Positions 17,125 through 29,306 of a stretch of 64,000 nt of DNA are shown one piece after another. The notes beneath the pieces were generated by a model. That model was not told the origin of the DNA. It saw nothing but the letters and a program-made list of their open reading frames with translations, and made no database searches. The position numbers and the translations under genes are program-made. The DNA is from Bradyrhizobium elkanii USDA 76 (GTDB lineage Bacteria; Pseudomonadota; Alphaproteobacteria; Rhizobiales; Xanthobacteraceae): assembly GCF_023278185.1 (NCBI RefSeq), contig NZ_CP066356.1, forward strand, positions 2,844,001 to 2,908,000, given 5' to 3'. Position 1 is the first letter of the stretch. Each line of letters starts with the position of its first letter.

Positions 17125-17646
17125 CTACCCATCCGATTCCGTGATCCACTCGGCGAGCTCGCGCCACGGCTTTAAGGTCCAATGCCCCGAGGCCGCGCCT
17201 GATGGCGACGGCAGCACGAACACTTCGGGAAAGCCGTTCATTGATGGCTGCCGGCCGGGCACGAGCGCGGTGGTCGGCCTGCTGTAAAACAGGCTCGCCG
17301 CCTTCCTGCTGGTGAAGGCGACAGTCTTCGGCCGGTAGGTCGCGATCTTCGCCCTGAAGCCGACGACGTCGAACGACTGCCTGCTGATTTCGTGATCCAT
17401 CCCGGCGCCGGTCTTGGAGAGATCGGTGAAGCCGATGCCGAGCGCGAGCAGCGCGGCGAATTCGTCCGGCCGATAGCGTCGCGGCGTGATGCCGGCCTCA
17501 TGCAGCGCGCGCCAGAACCGGTTGCCAGGATGCGCATAGTAGTGCCCGACGGCGGCTGACCGCGTGCTCGCCGCGGTGCCGACGAACACCAGGCGCAGAT
17601 TGGCGCGGAGCTGGTCGGGGAGGCGGTGGCGGTTGTGATCGGGCAT
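17125..17646 (-). CDS. mug: Mug-family DNA glycosylase, altered motifs
   Basis: 173 residues. Alignment by eye to E. coli Mug is clear from LRLVFVGTAAS, YYAHPGNRFWRALHEAGIT, GIGFTDLSKT and VLPSPSGAASGHW. In E. coli Mug motif A is GINPG with the catalytic Asn; here it is GTAAS, and motif B NPSGLS is SPSGAA. Mug removes U or 3,N4-ethenocytosine from DNA; with the Asn lost, the substrate range or even activity is uncertain. The start at 17646 is chosen because the upstream frame is repeat-derived. Confidence 0.8.
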   Translation of the reverse strand: MPDHNRHRLPDQLRANLRLVFVGTAASTRSAAVGHYYAHPGNRFWRALHEAGITPRRYRPDEFAALLALGIGFTDLSKTGAGMDHEISRQSFDVVGFRAKIATYRPKTVAFTSRKAASLFYSRPTTALVPGRQPSMNGFPEVFVLPSPSGAASGHWTLKPWRELAEWITESDG

Positions 17647-17780
17647 CTCGGAAGGGCCAATAGAGCATTGATGAGACAGAGTTGAGTAGCAGCCGCGAAC
17701 GAGCTGCGCTCCCTCTCCGCGGGGAGGGCTGGGGTGGCGGCTCTCTCCGCAAGACCCATTCAACCAAACTTCGTCACGGG
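17647..17780. repeat. Fragment of G/C-rich palindromic repeat
   Basis: CTCCCTCTCCGCGGGGAGGG near 17710-17730 is followed by GCTGGGGT, as in the elements at 44885-45060 and in the hairpins after the first gene. It appears as a shortened copy of that repeat class. No gene is seen here. Confidence 0.45.
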
Positions 17781-18176
17781 CTAGCGTACCGGCTCCTTGA
17801 TCTTTTCTTCCGTCGTGACCGCTTGCGACGGTCCGGTCGCGCGCACCATCAGGAACGTGCCCGAGAACGCCGTGCCGCGGATGCTCCAGCGGCCGTCGAT
17901 CTCGGTCGCGTCGGCATTGACCGCGCCTTCATAGTGCACGGTGTCATAGCCGTAGCCCGGCGGCTCGTAGCGTTTGACGAACGTAACAGCGCTGCCGGAG
18001 CGATGGCCCGCGAGCGAGGCGTTGTGCGTGCTGATCGGACAGCCCGGCGTCACGCAAGGTTCGGTCACGCTGCCGCCGAGCGCGCCGCCGGCGTCGATCA
18101 GCGTCGCCAGGAACGTGACCATGCCGCTCGGCTGAACATAGCTGCCGTCCCAGACGCCGGTGAGATTGTCGGTCAT
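17781..18176 (-). CDS. Hypothetical protein
   Basis: 131 residues beginning MTDNLTGVWDGSYVQPSG. The body reads as a small beta-barrel-like protein (TLIDAGGALGGSVTEP; VHYEGAVNADATEIDGRW; GTAFSGTFLMVRATG), reminiscent of lipocalin-like repair of GTW-type N-termini, but without a diagnostic signature. The frame continues far upstream through antisense of the monooxygenase, which is a shadow; the ATG at 18176 is in the intergenic space. Divergent from the monooxygenase gene at 18330. Confidence 0.65.
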   Translation of the reverse strand: MTDNLTGVWDGSYVQPSGMVTFLATLIDAGGALGGSVTEPCVTPGCPISTHNASLAGHRSGSAVTFVKRYEPPGYGYDTVHYEGAVNADATEIDGRWSIRGTAFSGTFLMVRATGPSQAVTTEEKIKEPVR

Positions 18177-18329
18177 GTCGCTTGCCCGGACTGCGTTTGG
18201 TGAATTGCAGTGATCGATGTGGTGCAGGCAGCGCCTCAACGCAAGTCGCGCCCGCTCGCGCGCGGTTGCCTGCAGGTGCAAAAGGGTCTGTAATCCAGCC
18301 AAACAGATCAAGAAGAATTCGGAGCGGAC

Positions 18330-20000
<1,671 letters not shown>

Positions 20001-20091
20001 GGTAGGGTTAGCCGACGGGTCCACGCAAAGCGCGGCGTCGGACCTTCGCTAGCCGATCATCCGCGTTGCTCTCAGGCTGTCGGCACCGCTA

Positions 20092-20487
20092 TCACATCGA
20101 GCAGCGAACATACGGCGTCTCCACCGGCACCGGTTCCTTTGAGCTGAGTATGATCTTGTTCTCTCCAGAGAGCTTTATGTCGAATGCCACGTCCGAAACC
20201 GCGACGCCGTCCGAGCACGCCGCAATCACGCGGACATTCTGCCCGTCATCATGCAACGATTTAACAGTGCATTTTTGAAACGTGCCGGTGATTTGCTTGC
20301 CCTGGACGATCAAGCCACCCGCGTTGAAATCGGCATCTTTCCTGAACGCGAGCTTGTTGTTCTCCTTGGTGAAGACCTGGTTGCAAGCCGAGGCGTCGAT
20401 CGTCCAGGCTCCGTTCAAATCCGCAGCCTGAGTCGAGGCCGCTTGTGCAACGAGAAGTATGAATAGCACTGCATTGAAGGTTCTCAT
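20092..20487 (-). CDS. Secreted hypothetical protein
   Basis: 131 residues. A signal peptide (MRTFNAVLFILLVAQAASTQAA) leads into a beta-rich domain beginning DLNGAWTIDASACNQVFTK, with three Cys pairs possible (SACNQ, KCTVK, AACSD, RCSM). GGAGAG 7 bases upstream supports the ATG at 20487. Lower GC than the neighbours in the first 80 bases upstream and in several codons suggests a different history, but the evidence is weak. No known domain recognised; the probable location is periplasmic. Confidence 0.65.
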   Translation of the reverse strand: MRTFNAVLFILLVAQAASTQAADLNGAWTIDASACNQVFTKENNKLAFRKDADFNAGGLIVQGKQITGTFQKCTVKSLHDDGQNVRVIAACSDGVAVSDVAFDIKLSGENKIILSSKEPVPVETPYVRCSM

Positions 20488-20754
20488 GAAACTCTCCAAT
20501 TAAATGGTCACTAAGCTACTGGACCCTCTGCGAAGCGAATGTGGAATTGGCGCTCAATCGTCTATTTGAGGGCAGGGGTAATATCCCCGACGCGACCTTT
20601 ATCGCTTTTGAGCGTCATAGCAAGCGATGAGATCGCGGATTTTTCGTTGATCCAAGTCAATGGTTTCTTCAAAACGCTTGGCGTCCTGGGCCGGTTGCTG
20701 TCGTGACCGGCCCCTCTACAAGCCGCACACACGCACTTGGATTTACAAGTGAAT

Positions 20755-20857
20755 GGTCCAGAGCTTTTCCCATTCCGATGGAATCGGAACGGGGCTCTAG
20801 ATTCTTGTTTTGACGCGTTTTCTTCACGCGACCGGTATCCACTTCGCTCGAAAACGC
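20755..20857. repeat. Bradyrhizobium-type intergenic repeat, copy 2
   Basis: The second half (20811-20857) is nearly identical to 11511-11560. The first half (about 20755-20810) contains the palindrome TTCCGATGGAATCGGAA. The surrounding 20500-20979 gap otherwise holds no gene that I can support; it is rich in these repeats and ends in a terminator. Confidence 0.65.
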
Positions 20858-20866
20858 TCCAGACGC

Positions 20867-20902
20867 AAAAAGGCCGGGCTTTCACCCGGCCTTTCGTTTT
20901 TC
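20867..20902 (-). terminator. Likely transcription terminator of the thiamine operon
   Basis: A GC-rich hairpin (GGCCGGG ... CCCGGCC) flanked by A- and T-runs lies 78 bases after the thiC stop. Read on the minus strand the stem is followed by TTTTT, so it terminates the thiO-S-G-E-C transcript; the A-rich 5' side makes it also possible on the plus strand. Confidence 0.8.
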
Positions 20903-20979
20903 GATGGATGCCCGGGTCATCTCGCGCGAAGACGTGCTTCGCACTGTTGCCCGGCACGACAAGCGGTGAGGGCGAGCCC

Positions 20980-22893
<1,914 letters not shown>

Positions 22894-22918
22894 TTAATTC
22901 GTGTGCGAAATGTTGACC

Positions 22919-23012
22919 TCGTCATCCTGAGGAGCGCGAAGCGCGTCTCGAAGGATGAACGAGCCGGGCCGTCGACCCTTCGAGACGCGCGTGCCGCGCT
23001 CCTCAGGGTGAC
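22919..23012. repeat. Imperfect palindromic repeat between thiE and thiC
   Basis: GTCATCCTGAGGAGCGCG...CGTCTCGAAGG at 22921-22954 pairs with CCTTCGAGACGCG...CGCTCCTCAGGGTGAC at 22977-23012, an imperfect inverted repeat of about 34 bp per arm. The sequence type is a common Bradyrhizobium repeat. It fills most of the thiE-thiC spacer and would form a stable hairpin in the operon mRNA. Confidence 0.8.
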
Positions 23013-23036
23013 GGAATGGGCAGGGTATTGTGTGCA

Positions 23037-23645
23037 TCACGCGGCCTCCGCGCTGAGGCCGAGCCATTGCCGCACGCGCGCGTCGGGGTCGGGGTTCTGG
23101 GTGACGTCACTGACGACGGCGATCGAATCGGCGCCGGCGGCGAAGATCTCGGCCGCGTGCTCGAACTTGATGCCGCCGATCGCGACAAGGGGGATCGCGC
23201 CGATCCGCTTCTTCCACTCGGTGATCTTCGGAATGCCCTGCGGCTCGAACCGCATCGATTTGAGCGTGGTGAAGAAGATCGGGCCGAGCGCGACATAGTC
23301 GGGCTTTGCCGCGAGCGCGGTGGCGAGCTCGGCGTCGTCATGGGTGGAGATGCCGAGCGTCAATTTCGCTTTGCGGATCTCGGCGAGGTCGGCCTCAGCG
23401 AGGTCTTCCTGGCCGAGATGCAGATGCTCGGCGCCGGCGACGATCGCCGCGCGCCAGTAATCGTTGACGACGAGCTTGGTCGGCGTGCCCTTGGTCACCG
23501 CCAGCGCGTCGCTGACGATCTGCAGCGCCCCGGCATCGTCGAGCTCCTTGGCGCGCAGCTGGATGGTGCCGACGCCGAGTTTGGTCAGTCGTTCGACCCA
23601 CTTGATGCTGTCGACGACGGGATAGAACGGATCAGGATACGGCAT
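23037..23645 (-). CDS. thiE: Thiamine phosphate synthase
   Basis: 202 residues. Joins HMP-diphosphate and thiazole phosphate. Landmarks: [45 protein letters not shown], and [12 protein letters not shown] with LVAIGGI near the C-terminus, all as in the ThiE TIM barrel. The ATG at 23645 lies inside the thiG 3' end (14 bases of overlap), suggesting translational coupling; a TTG six codons upstream is less likely. Residue pattern in the usual phosphate-binding loop (GPIFFTT instead of GP-ffpT-K) is slightly unusual but ordinary for this clade. Confidence 0.93.
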   Translation of the reverse strand: MPYPDPFYPVVDSIKWVERLTKLGVGTIQLRAKELDDAGALQIVSDALAVTKGTPTKLVVNDYWRAAIVAGAEHLHLGQEDLAEADLAEIRKAKLTLGISTHDDAELATALAAKPDYVALGPIFFTTLKSMRFEPQGIPKITEWKKRIGAIPLVAIGGIKFEHAAEIFAAGADSIAVVSDVTQNPDPDARVRQWLGLSAEAA

Positions 23646-24414
23646 GCCAGAACGGGGTCCCAACGACAGGGGTGGAGGGGGAGGCGAAGTCGCGGGCTTC
23701 CATCAGCCCGGCTTCATAGGCGGTGCGGCCGGCCTCGACGCCGAGGCGGAAGGCATTGGCCATCGCAACGGGATCGGCGGCTTTGGCGACCGCAGTGTTG
23801 AGCAGCACCGCGTCATAGCCGAGCTCGAGCGCTTCGGCGGCATGCGACGGCGCGCCCAGGCCGGCGTCGACCACCAGGGTGATGTCAGGCAGGCGGTCGC
23901 GCAACAGCTTCAGCGCGTCGCGGTTGGTGATGCCCTTGGCGCTGCCGATCGGCGCGGCCCACGGCATCACCACCTTGCAGCCGGCGTCGACCAGCCGCGA
24001 GGCGACCGAGAAATCCTCGGTGCAATAGGGGAACACCTCAAAGCCGTCTTTGATCAGGATGCCGGCCGCCTCGACCAGGCCGACCACGTCGGGCTGCAGC
24101 GTGTCATTGTCCGCGATCACTTCCAGCTTGATCCACGGCGTGCCGAACAATTCGCGCGCGAGCTTGGCGGTGGTCACCGCCTCCTTGACGCTGCGGCAGC
24201 CCGCGGTGTTCGGCAGCACGGTGACGCCGAGCTCGCGGATCAGCGACCAGAACGCATCGCCGGTCTTGCCGCCCGCCGCCTCGCGCCGCAGCGACACCGT
24301 GACGATGCTGGCGCCCGAGGCGCGGATCGCGTTCTGCATGATCGCAGGCGAGGGATACAGCGCCGTGCCGATCAGCAGGCGGGACGAGAAGGATTTGCCG
24401 TAGAAGGTGACCAT
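23632..24414 (-). CDS. thiG: Thiazole synthase
   Basis: 260 residues. Builds the thiazole phosphate from DXP, dehydroglycine and sulfur carried by ThiS. Seen: [14 protein letters not shown] at the N-terminus, the Schiff-base Lys in WIKLEVI (about residue 97), [21 protein letters not shown] and [18 protein letters not shown]. The ATG at 24414 has GAGGAG 6 bases upstream, so it is chosen over the slightly earlier Met. Overlaps thiE by 14 bases. Confidence 0.96.
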   Translation of the reverse strand: MVTFYGKSFSSRLLIGTALYPSPAIMQNAIRASGASIVTVSLRREAAGGKTGDAFWSLIRELGVTVLPNTAGCRSVKEAVTTAKLARELFGTPWIKLEVIADNDTLQPDVVGLVEAAGILIKDGFEVFPYCTEDFSVASRLVDAGCKVVMPWAAPIGSAKGITNRDALKLLRDRLPDITLVVDAGLGAPSHAAEALELGYDAVLLNTAVAKAADPVAMANAFRLGVEAGRTAYEAGLMEARDFASPSTPVVGTPFWHAVS

Positions 24415-24432
24415 GTGTCTCCTCAAACTATG

Positions 24433-24570
24433 CCGTCGTCCCGGCGAAGGCCGGGACCCATAACCACGACCGAAAATTGTCGGATGGGACGTCGCCCCGC
24501 GTGCATCAATGAAGGGCCGCGGCGTATGGGTCCCGGCTCCGTGCGCAAGCGCGCACTCGGCCGGGACGAC
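24433..24570. repeat. Repeat element between thiS and thiG
   Basis: A diverged copy of the 14936-15064 element: arm CGTCGTCCCGGCGAAGGCC (24434 on) and counter-arm ending GGCCGGGACGAC (to 24570), the second arm interrupted by about 20 bases with GTGCGCAAGCGCGCAC, itself a small hairpin. It fills the 184-base thiS-thiG gap, where it may affect mRNA processing or stability. Confidence 0.75.
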
Positions 24571-24598
24571 ATGGGGAGAGTGTGTGCGCCAGCCATCA

Positions 24599-24796
24599 TC
24601 ACCCTCCCTGCCGCGGGGTGATGATCTCGATCTCGTCGCCGGCTTTCAGCGCGGTGTCGGCCCAGCGGCCCTTCGGCACCACGTCGTAGTTCAGCGCGAT
24701 CGCGAAATGCGTGCCCTCGTAGTCGAGTTCGGCCAGCAGCGCATCGACGCTGCCCGCGCTGATCTCCCGCTGCTCGCCGTTGACGATCACGCGCAT
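24599..24796 (-). CDS. thiS: Sulfur carrier protein ThiS
   Basis: 65 residues, a ubiquitin-like beta-grasp protein ending in the required C-terminal Gly-Gly (ITPRQGG), where the thiocarboxylate forms. The start [12 protein letters not shown] is typical. It overlaps the thiO stop by 10 bases. No adenylating ThiF is in the operon, so a ThiF/MoeB-type enzyme must be encoded elsewhere. Confidence 0.95.
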   Translation of the reverse strand: MRVIVNGEQREISAGSVDALLAELDYEGTHFAIALNYDVVPKGRWADTALKAGDEIEIITPRQGG

Positions 24797-25800
24797 TGCA
24801 TCACCTCATTGTCGATTTCGCCGCGCGCGAGATAGGCGAGCGTCAGCTCGGCCAGCGCCGGCGCCAGCAGGAAACCATGACGGTAGAGTCCATTCACCGT
24901 GATGCGTTCCTGCTCGATCCTGATTTTCGGCAGATTGTCGGGAAAGGCGGGCCTGAGCCCGGCGCCGAATTCGACGATGCGCGCCTCGGCAAACGCCGGA
25001 TGCACGACATAGGCCGCGCCCAACAGCTCCAGCGCGGAGCGCACGCTGACGCCGTTGTCCTCGGCCTCGATCGAGGTCGCGCCCAGCATGAAGCGGCCGT
25101 CGCCGCGCGGGATCACGTAAAGCGGCCAGCGCGGATGGATCAGCCGCACGGGACGCGCCAATTCGACCTCGGAGGTCTCGATGATGATCATTTCGCCCTT
25201 GACGCCGCGCAAGCTCGGCTCGCGGTCGTGCGCGGCAAAGCCGCGGCAGTCGATCACGAGGCCGTCGAGATCGGTTGCCTCGGCGTCGCTGCCGAACTTG
25301 ATGGCGCCGCCGGCCTTGGCGATCGCGGCATGCAGCCGCGGCAGCACGCGGCGCGGCTCGACATGGCCCTCGTCGGGGTAGAACAGGGCGTCACGGAAAC
25401 GGCCCTCGAGCGACGGCTCGAGCGCGCGAACGCCCTCGGCGTCGAGCCGGCGATGGCCTGACGTGAGGCGGGCAAAGCGCTCGAAATCGGCGCGATCGCG
25501 CGGATGCGCCACCACCAGCGAGCCGTTGAACGGGGTTTCCGGGACGTGCTGCCGCCAGAGCTCGAGCGAGCGGATGCCGAGCCGGGAGATCACGGGCTCG
25601 GAGGCCTCCGCCTCGCACCACGGCGCCAGCATCCCGCCGGCGAAGTAGCTTGTGGATTCCGTCATCGCGGCGTCACTGCGCTCATGCAGGGTGACGGCAC
25701 GTCCGGCCTCTGCGAGCAACAGCGCATGCCAGGCGCCGGCTATGCCTGCGCCGATGATGGTGACAGGGGAATCCCCCCGCAGTCTTGACGTCTGATACAT
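24787..25800 (-). CDS. thiO: Glycine oxidase ThiO
   Basis: 337 residues. FAD-dependent oxidase making dehydroglycine for the thiazole ring. Dinucleotide loop IIGAGIAGAWHALLLAEAG near the N-terminus, SYFAGGMLAPW (FAD contact) near residue 52, and C-terminal GLYRHGFLLAPALAE as in ThiO/DAO proteins. It is the first gene after the TPP riboswitch; the ATG is immediately downstream of the riboswitch (25803-25922). The ribosome binding site lies within the aptamer 3' end, which suits control of translation by TPP. Confidence 0.95.
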   Translation of the reverse strand: MYQTSRLRGDSPVTIIGAGIAGAWHALLLAEAGRAVTLHERSDAAMTESTSYFAGGMLAPWCEAEASEPVISRLGIRSLELWRQHVPETPFNGSLVVAHPRDRADFERFARLTSGHRRLDAEGVRALEPSLEGRFRDALFYPDEGHVEPRRVLPRLHAAIAKAGGAIKFGSDAEATDLDGLVIDCRGFAAHDREPSLRGVKGEMIIIETSEVELARPVRLIHPRWPLYVIPRGDGRFMLGATSIEAEDNGVSVRSALELLGAAYVVHPAFAEARIVEFGAGLRPAFPDNLPKIRIEQERITVNGLYRHGFLLAPALAELTLAYLARGEIDNEVMQCA

Positions 25801-25802
25801 CC

Positions 25803-25922
25803 CTGTCCCTTCGCCGGCATGACCCGGATCAGGTTCAAAGGGTCACCGCGGTCCCGGACTATTCGCCTACTGGCTAGTCCAAGCTTGCGGTATCTCAGCT
25901 CCTCCTTCGGAGCACCCCTCGG
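25803..25922 (-). promoter_or_regulatory. TPP riboswitch (thi box)
   Basis: On the minus strand the RNA carries the conserved thi-box parts in order: GGGGUGCUCC (P1/P2), GCUGAGAUACCG, then CCCUUUGAACCUGAUCCGGGUCAUGCCGGCG and AGGGA. These match the TPP aptamer core (CUGAGA and the ACCUGAU-GGGUNAUGCC elements). Its end abuts the thiO start codon, so binding of TPP would hide the ribosome binding site or start and repress the whole thi operon. Confidence 0.95.
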
Positions 25923-25931
25923 AACGCCCCT

Positions 25932-25959
25932 AATGTAGGCGGATAGGCTTGTGTGTCAA
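25932..25959 (-). promoter_or_regulatory. Near-consensus sigma-70 promoter of the thi operon
   Basis: Minus strand shows TTGACA (-35; 25954-25959), a 16-base spacer, and TACATT (-10; 25932-25937). Transcription would begin about 6-8 bases downstream, right at the 5' edge of the TPP aptamer. This is the best-matching promoter in the window. Confidence 0.7.
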
Positions 25960-26079
25960 CTTGTATGCCAGACGCGGGCGCCCTGCGGTGCCGCACCTCT
26001 TCACATCAGGTGCTAGCGGAACGATCGCGCGATCTGCGTTGAGAGGCGATGTCGAGGAGGCCGGCCACGCTATGTGGCG

Positions 26080-26604
26080 CTATTTTTCGGCCTGTTCCGG
26101 CTTCGGCTCGACGGTATCGGTCGTCATTTGCTCCGACTTGGCGAGTTCCTTCGGCGGTGCACCCGCGCCGCCATGCTTCGCTTCCTTCAGGCGATCGCCG
26201 CGCTGGCGCTTTGCGATGTAGTAATACCCGCCCGCGAAATAACGCACGGCTCGATCGTGATTGCCATTGGCGGCGCGATAGGCGCCGGCGAGGTACTTGA
26301 TGCCGTATTTGAGGTTGGTCTGCGGATCGCGCAGACCCTCGGCGGTACCGGTGTAGCCGAGGCCGCGTGCAGTGCCGAGCTTGATCTGCATCAGCCCGAT
26401 GGTGCCGCCACGTCCGATCAGCTGCGGATGGTACTTGCTCTCACGCACGATGACGCGATGCACCAGCTCTTCCGGCACGAGGTTCGCCTGGGCCTCGGCC
26501 GCTACCATCGCCTCATATTGCGCGCGCGATTGCGCCTGCGCGCTCGCGCAGGACGCCAGCACCGCGATCGCGGCAAGGCAGCCAAGGGCTTGTACGGTCT
26601 TCAT
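26080..26604 (-). CDS. Lytic transglycosylase (SLT domain)
   Basis: 174 residues. Signal peptide with a lipobox-like LASC (about residues 16-19) followed by an SLT domain: catalytic Glu in VRESKYHPQ (about residue 56), then GTIGLMQIKLGTARGLGY, NLKYGIKYLAGAY and RAVRYFAGGYYYIAKR. It cleaves peptidoglycan between MurNAc and GlcNAc, forming an anhydro end. The C-terminal 40 residues are Lys/Glu-rich and disordered. Alone in its transcription unit; divergent from the zinc-ribbon gene. Confidence 0.85.
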   Translation of the reverse strand: MKTVQALGCLAAIAVLASCASAQAQSRAQYEAMVAAEAQANLVPEELVHRVIVRESKYHPQLIGRGGTIGLMQIKLGTARGLGYTGTAEGLRDPQTNLKYGIKYLAGAYRAANGNHDRAVRYFAGGYYYIAKRQRGDRLKEAKHGGAGAPPKELAKSEQMTTDTVEPKPEQAEK

Positions 26605-26980
26605 CTCGGTCGCTCGGGGCCTTCAGATGCGCGTCGGTTCTGCGGTCTCATTGGTACGGCGACCGGGCAGGAATGTGGCAAAACCTTCGCATCAGCGAAC
26701 GTTATGCGTCCGTGATTGTCCGGATGCCGGTGGGCCGGCCGACGATTGCGCGAATGATGCTTCAAATTGTTCGCTTCAACCGTCTCAGCCGAAAATTGTC
26801 TTGGCCTGCAATTTCCTCGCAATTTTCCTGACTAATTTTGCCGCACGCTATCCACAGCAGTTTGTCGTGCAAACGAATCAATGAGGGTCTAGACTTTAAT
26901 CCACGACAGAGCGTGCGAGCGTTCAATCAGCGGCTCTGTCCATTGCAAGCACGCAAGAAACAACATTCGGGAGATGCGCC
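26605..26980. other. Intergenic region, no gene seen
   Basis: A 376-base stretch between two divergent genes. It has visibly lower GC than its surroundings near 26770-26880 (runs such as GCAATTTTCCTGACTAATTTTG), consistent with promoter regions in both directions. No open frame with a plausible start and codon use is found, and no RNA motif is recognised. Confidence 0.4.
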
Positions 26981-27178
26981 ATGGTCCGTCAGGACACCGG
27001 CTATTTGCCTCGCGAAAATCCCTGCGCGCAATGCGGCAAGCCGATCGCCCGCCCCGACTGGGTGGAGCACAGCGAAGGCCGTACGTCATTCCTGTGGAAT
27101 TGCCGCGCCTGCAATTACCGCTTCGAGGCCATCGCGATCTACGAAGAAGCGGAGCTTATTACACCGCTCGCCGCCTGA
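26981..27178 (+). CDS. Small zinc-ribbon-like protein
   Basis: 65 residues, cytosolic. Two CxxC pairs (NPCAQCGKP, near residue 15, and NCRACNYR, near residue 41) are spaced as in small zinc ribbons. The rest is charged. The start ATG at 26981 (MVRQDTGYLPRENPC) is preceded by GGGAG 11 bases upstream. It ends 30 bases before the convergent histidine kinase gene. Function unknown; such proteins often bind nucleic acid or another protein. Confidence 0.7.
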   Translation: MVRQDTGYLPRENPCAQCGKPIARPDWVEHSEGRTSFLWNCRACNYRFEAIAIYEEAELITPLAA

Positions 27179-27207
27179 CGTCTCCTCATCGCATCAGCTT
27201 CGGCTGA

Positions 27208-28566
27208 TCAGGCCGCGGATTTCTGCCGCGGCTGCAACTGTTGCTGCCGCGTCGGCAATTCGATCCGGACCACGAGCCCGTGCGGCTTGCGATCGTGCAG
27301 CGACAGCGTGCCGGCGTGCGCGAGCACAATGGCGTTGGCGATCGACAGACCAAGGCCGAAGCCTTCGGCCTCATCCATGTTGCGCGCCTGGTCGCCGCGC
27401 ACGAACGGCTGCAGCACACTCGCCTTGTGCGCATCCGAAATGCCGGGCCCGTCATCCTCGATGTCGACGACGAGGCGGTCGGGCTTGACGTCGAGGCGGA
27501 CGGCAACTTCGCGGCCGAACCGCACGGCATTGTCCACCAGATTGGTGATGCAGCGATGCAGGTCGGCCGGCCGCGCGGTCGCCATCGCGTGCTGTGGGCC
27601 CGCGTAGCTGACCTTGTGTCCCATGTCGGCGAACTGATCGATGACGAGGTGCAGCGTGCTCGCGATGTCGACCAGCGTCATCTCCTCGAGCTTGCGGTCG
27701 TTGCGCAGGAACGACAGCACCGATTCCAGCATCGAGCGCATCTGGTCGAGGTCGCGCAGCATGCGGTGGCGATGGGTCTCGTCCTCGATGAATTCGGCGC
27801 GCAGCCGCATCCGCGTGATCGGCGTGCGCAGATCATGGCTGATCGCGGCCAGCATCTTGGTGCGATCGTCGATCAATGCGGTGATGCGCTCGCGCATCCG
27901 GTTCAGCGCCCGGGCCAGCGAACGGATCTCCTCCGGACCGCGCTCGGGCAGCGGCGCGGCTGCGCCGTTGAGGCTGAAGGTCTCGGCGGCCTTGACGAAG
28001 GACGACAGCGGCGCGGTCAGCGCCCATGCCGCCCACAGGCCGAGCAGGGTAACGCTGATGACGGCGAACAGCACCGTCATCATCCACGGTCCGCCCCAGA
28101 ACGGCCGCATGTGCTGATCCGGCGTCAGGTTGGCGGCGAACATGGCGCCATCGGGCAGGCGGATCGCGACGCGGCGAATTTCGCCGTCATGCGGCGTGCC
28201 GCCGGCCTCGCGCGGCAGCAGGAAGATGCGATAGCCGGCGCCGAGCCGGCGCAGCGCGTGCAGGCTCGGCGTGTCGGTTTCGGTGAGCGCGCCGGCATCG
28301 GCCGGCAGGTCGCCGATCGCAAGTTGCGGGAAGGCACGGGCGACGTCGGCCACGAGCCGCGGCCGCTCCGACGCCGGGGCATGCCCGAGCAGCTGCGCGG
28401 CCGCGGCGAGCTGGGTGTGCCAGCGGTCCGAAGGCTCCAGCCGATCAGGGCGATGGATCAGGAAGGTGGCGGTGATGATCAAATGCAGCGCGACGATTGA
28501 AACGACGACCAGCGCCGCCATCTGGGCGCCGATTCCCCGCAGACTCAGCACGCGCAGCAGCTTCAT
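27208..28566 (-). CDS. Sensor histidine kinase
   Basis: 452 residues. Two membrane helices (ISVVALHLIITATFL region near 15-35; MMTVLFAVISVTLLGLWAAWAL about 165-186) flank a periplasmic domain, then a HAMP segment, the H-box AISHDLRTPITRMRLRAEF (His near residue 250), N-box ITNLVDNAVRFG, and the G-boxes GPGISD and GFGLGLSI. The frame continues beyond the true start in an artefactual extension into the regulator gene; the ATG at 28566 lies 2 bases after the regulator stop. With the OmpR-type gene it forms a two-component pair, signal unknown. Confidence 0.93.
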   Translation of the reverse strand: MKLLRVLSLRGIGAQMAALVVVSIVALHLIITATFLIHRPDRLEPSDRWHTQLAAAAQLLGHAPASERPRLVADVARAFPQLAIGDLPADAGALTETDTPSLHALRRLGAGYRIFLLPREAGGTPHDGEIRRVAIRLPDGAMFAANLTPDQHMRPFWGGPWMMTVLFAVISVTLLGLWAAWALTAPLSSFVKAAETFSLNGAAAPLPERGPEEIRSLARALNRMRERITALIDDRTKMLAAISHDLRTPITRMRLRAEFIEDETHRHRMLRDLDQMRSMLESVLSFLRNDRKLEEMTLVDIASTLHLVIDQFADMGHKVSYAGPQHAMATARPADLHRCITNLVDNAVRFGREVAVRLDVKPDRLVVDIEDDGPGISDAHKASVLQPFVRGDQARNMDEAEGFGLGLSIANAIVLAHAGTLSLHDRKPHGLVVRIELPTRQQQLQPRQKSAA

Positions 28567-28568
28567 GG

Positions 28569-29306
28569 TCAGTTGTTCGTGGCGGCAACCGCCTCCACCC
28601 TCGGCGTGAACACATAGCCGCCGGAACGCACCGTCTTGATCATGGTGGCTTCCTGCGGATCGGGCTCGATCTTGCGGCGGATGCGGCTGACCAGCACGTC
28701 GATCGAACGTTCGAACGAGCCGGCGCTGCGGCCCTGGGTCAGGTCGAGCAGGCTGTCGCGCGACAGCACGCGGCCGGGCCGCTCGCAGAAGGTGCGCAGC
28801 AGGTCGAACTCGGCGCTGGTCATGGCGACGCGCGCGCCTTCGGGGTTGCGTAGCTCGCGCAGGCGGATGTCGATACGCCAGCCGAGGAAGGTCAGCGTGG
28901 TCGCGCCCTCGATCGCGCTGGCGTTGCGCGCGGCGGCCTGCCGGCGCAGCACCGCGTTGATCCGCGCCAGCAGCTCGCGCGGGTTGAACGGCTTTGCCAG
29001 GTAATCGTCGGCGCCCATCTCGAGGCCGAGGATGCGGTCGACGTCCTCGCCGCGCGCGGTCAGCATGATGATCGGCGTCTGCGATTCCGCCCGCACCTTG
29101 CGGCACAGGCTGAGGCCGTCCTCGCCGGGCAGCATGACGTCGAGCACCAGGAGATCCACTCGGTGGTCGGTCATCGCCTTGGCCATCTCGCGGCCGTCGG
29201 AGGCGGTCGTGACATGACAGGAATTGGTACGGAGATATTTTGCGATAAGGGACCGCGTCTCGCGGTCGTCCTCGACGACAAGGATATTGGGCGCAGCCTG
29301 GGTCAT
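28569..29306 (-). CDS. OmpR-family response regulator
   Basis: 245 residues. N-terminal receiver with VVEDDRET (acidic pocket), phospho-acceptor Asp in LVLDVMLPGEDG (about residue 56), Thr in MLTARGE and Lys in LAKPFNP. C-terminal winged helix (residues about 140-235) with RDSLLDLTQGRSAG and SRIRRKIEPDP. It starts a two-gene operon with the kinase only 2 bases downstream. A DNA target cannot be read; envelope stress or metal sensing are common roles for this family. Confidence 0.95.
   Translation of the reverse strand: MTQAAPNILVVEDDRETRSLIAKYLRTNSCHVTTASDGREMAKAMTDHRVDLLVLDVMLPGEDGLSLCRKVRAESQTPIIMLTARGEDVDRILGLEMGADDYLAKPFNPRELLARINAVLRRQAAARNASAIEGATTLTFLGWRIDIRLRELRNPEGARVAMTSAEFDLLRTFCERPGRVLSRDSLLDLTQGRSAGSFERSIDVLVSRIRRKIEPDPQEATMIKTVRSGGYVFTPRVEAVAATNN

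Noticed and set aside
28567..29106. Upstream 180-codon extension of the histidine kinase frame
   Set aside because: It runs antiparallel in phase through the response regulator gene; the kinase start at 28566 is 2 bases after the regulator stop.
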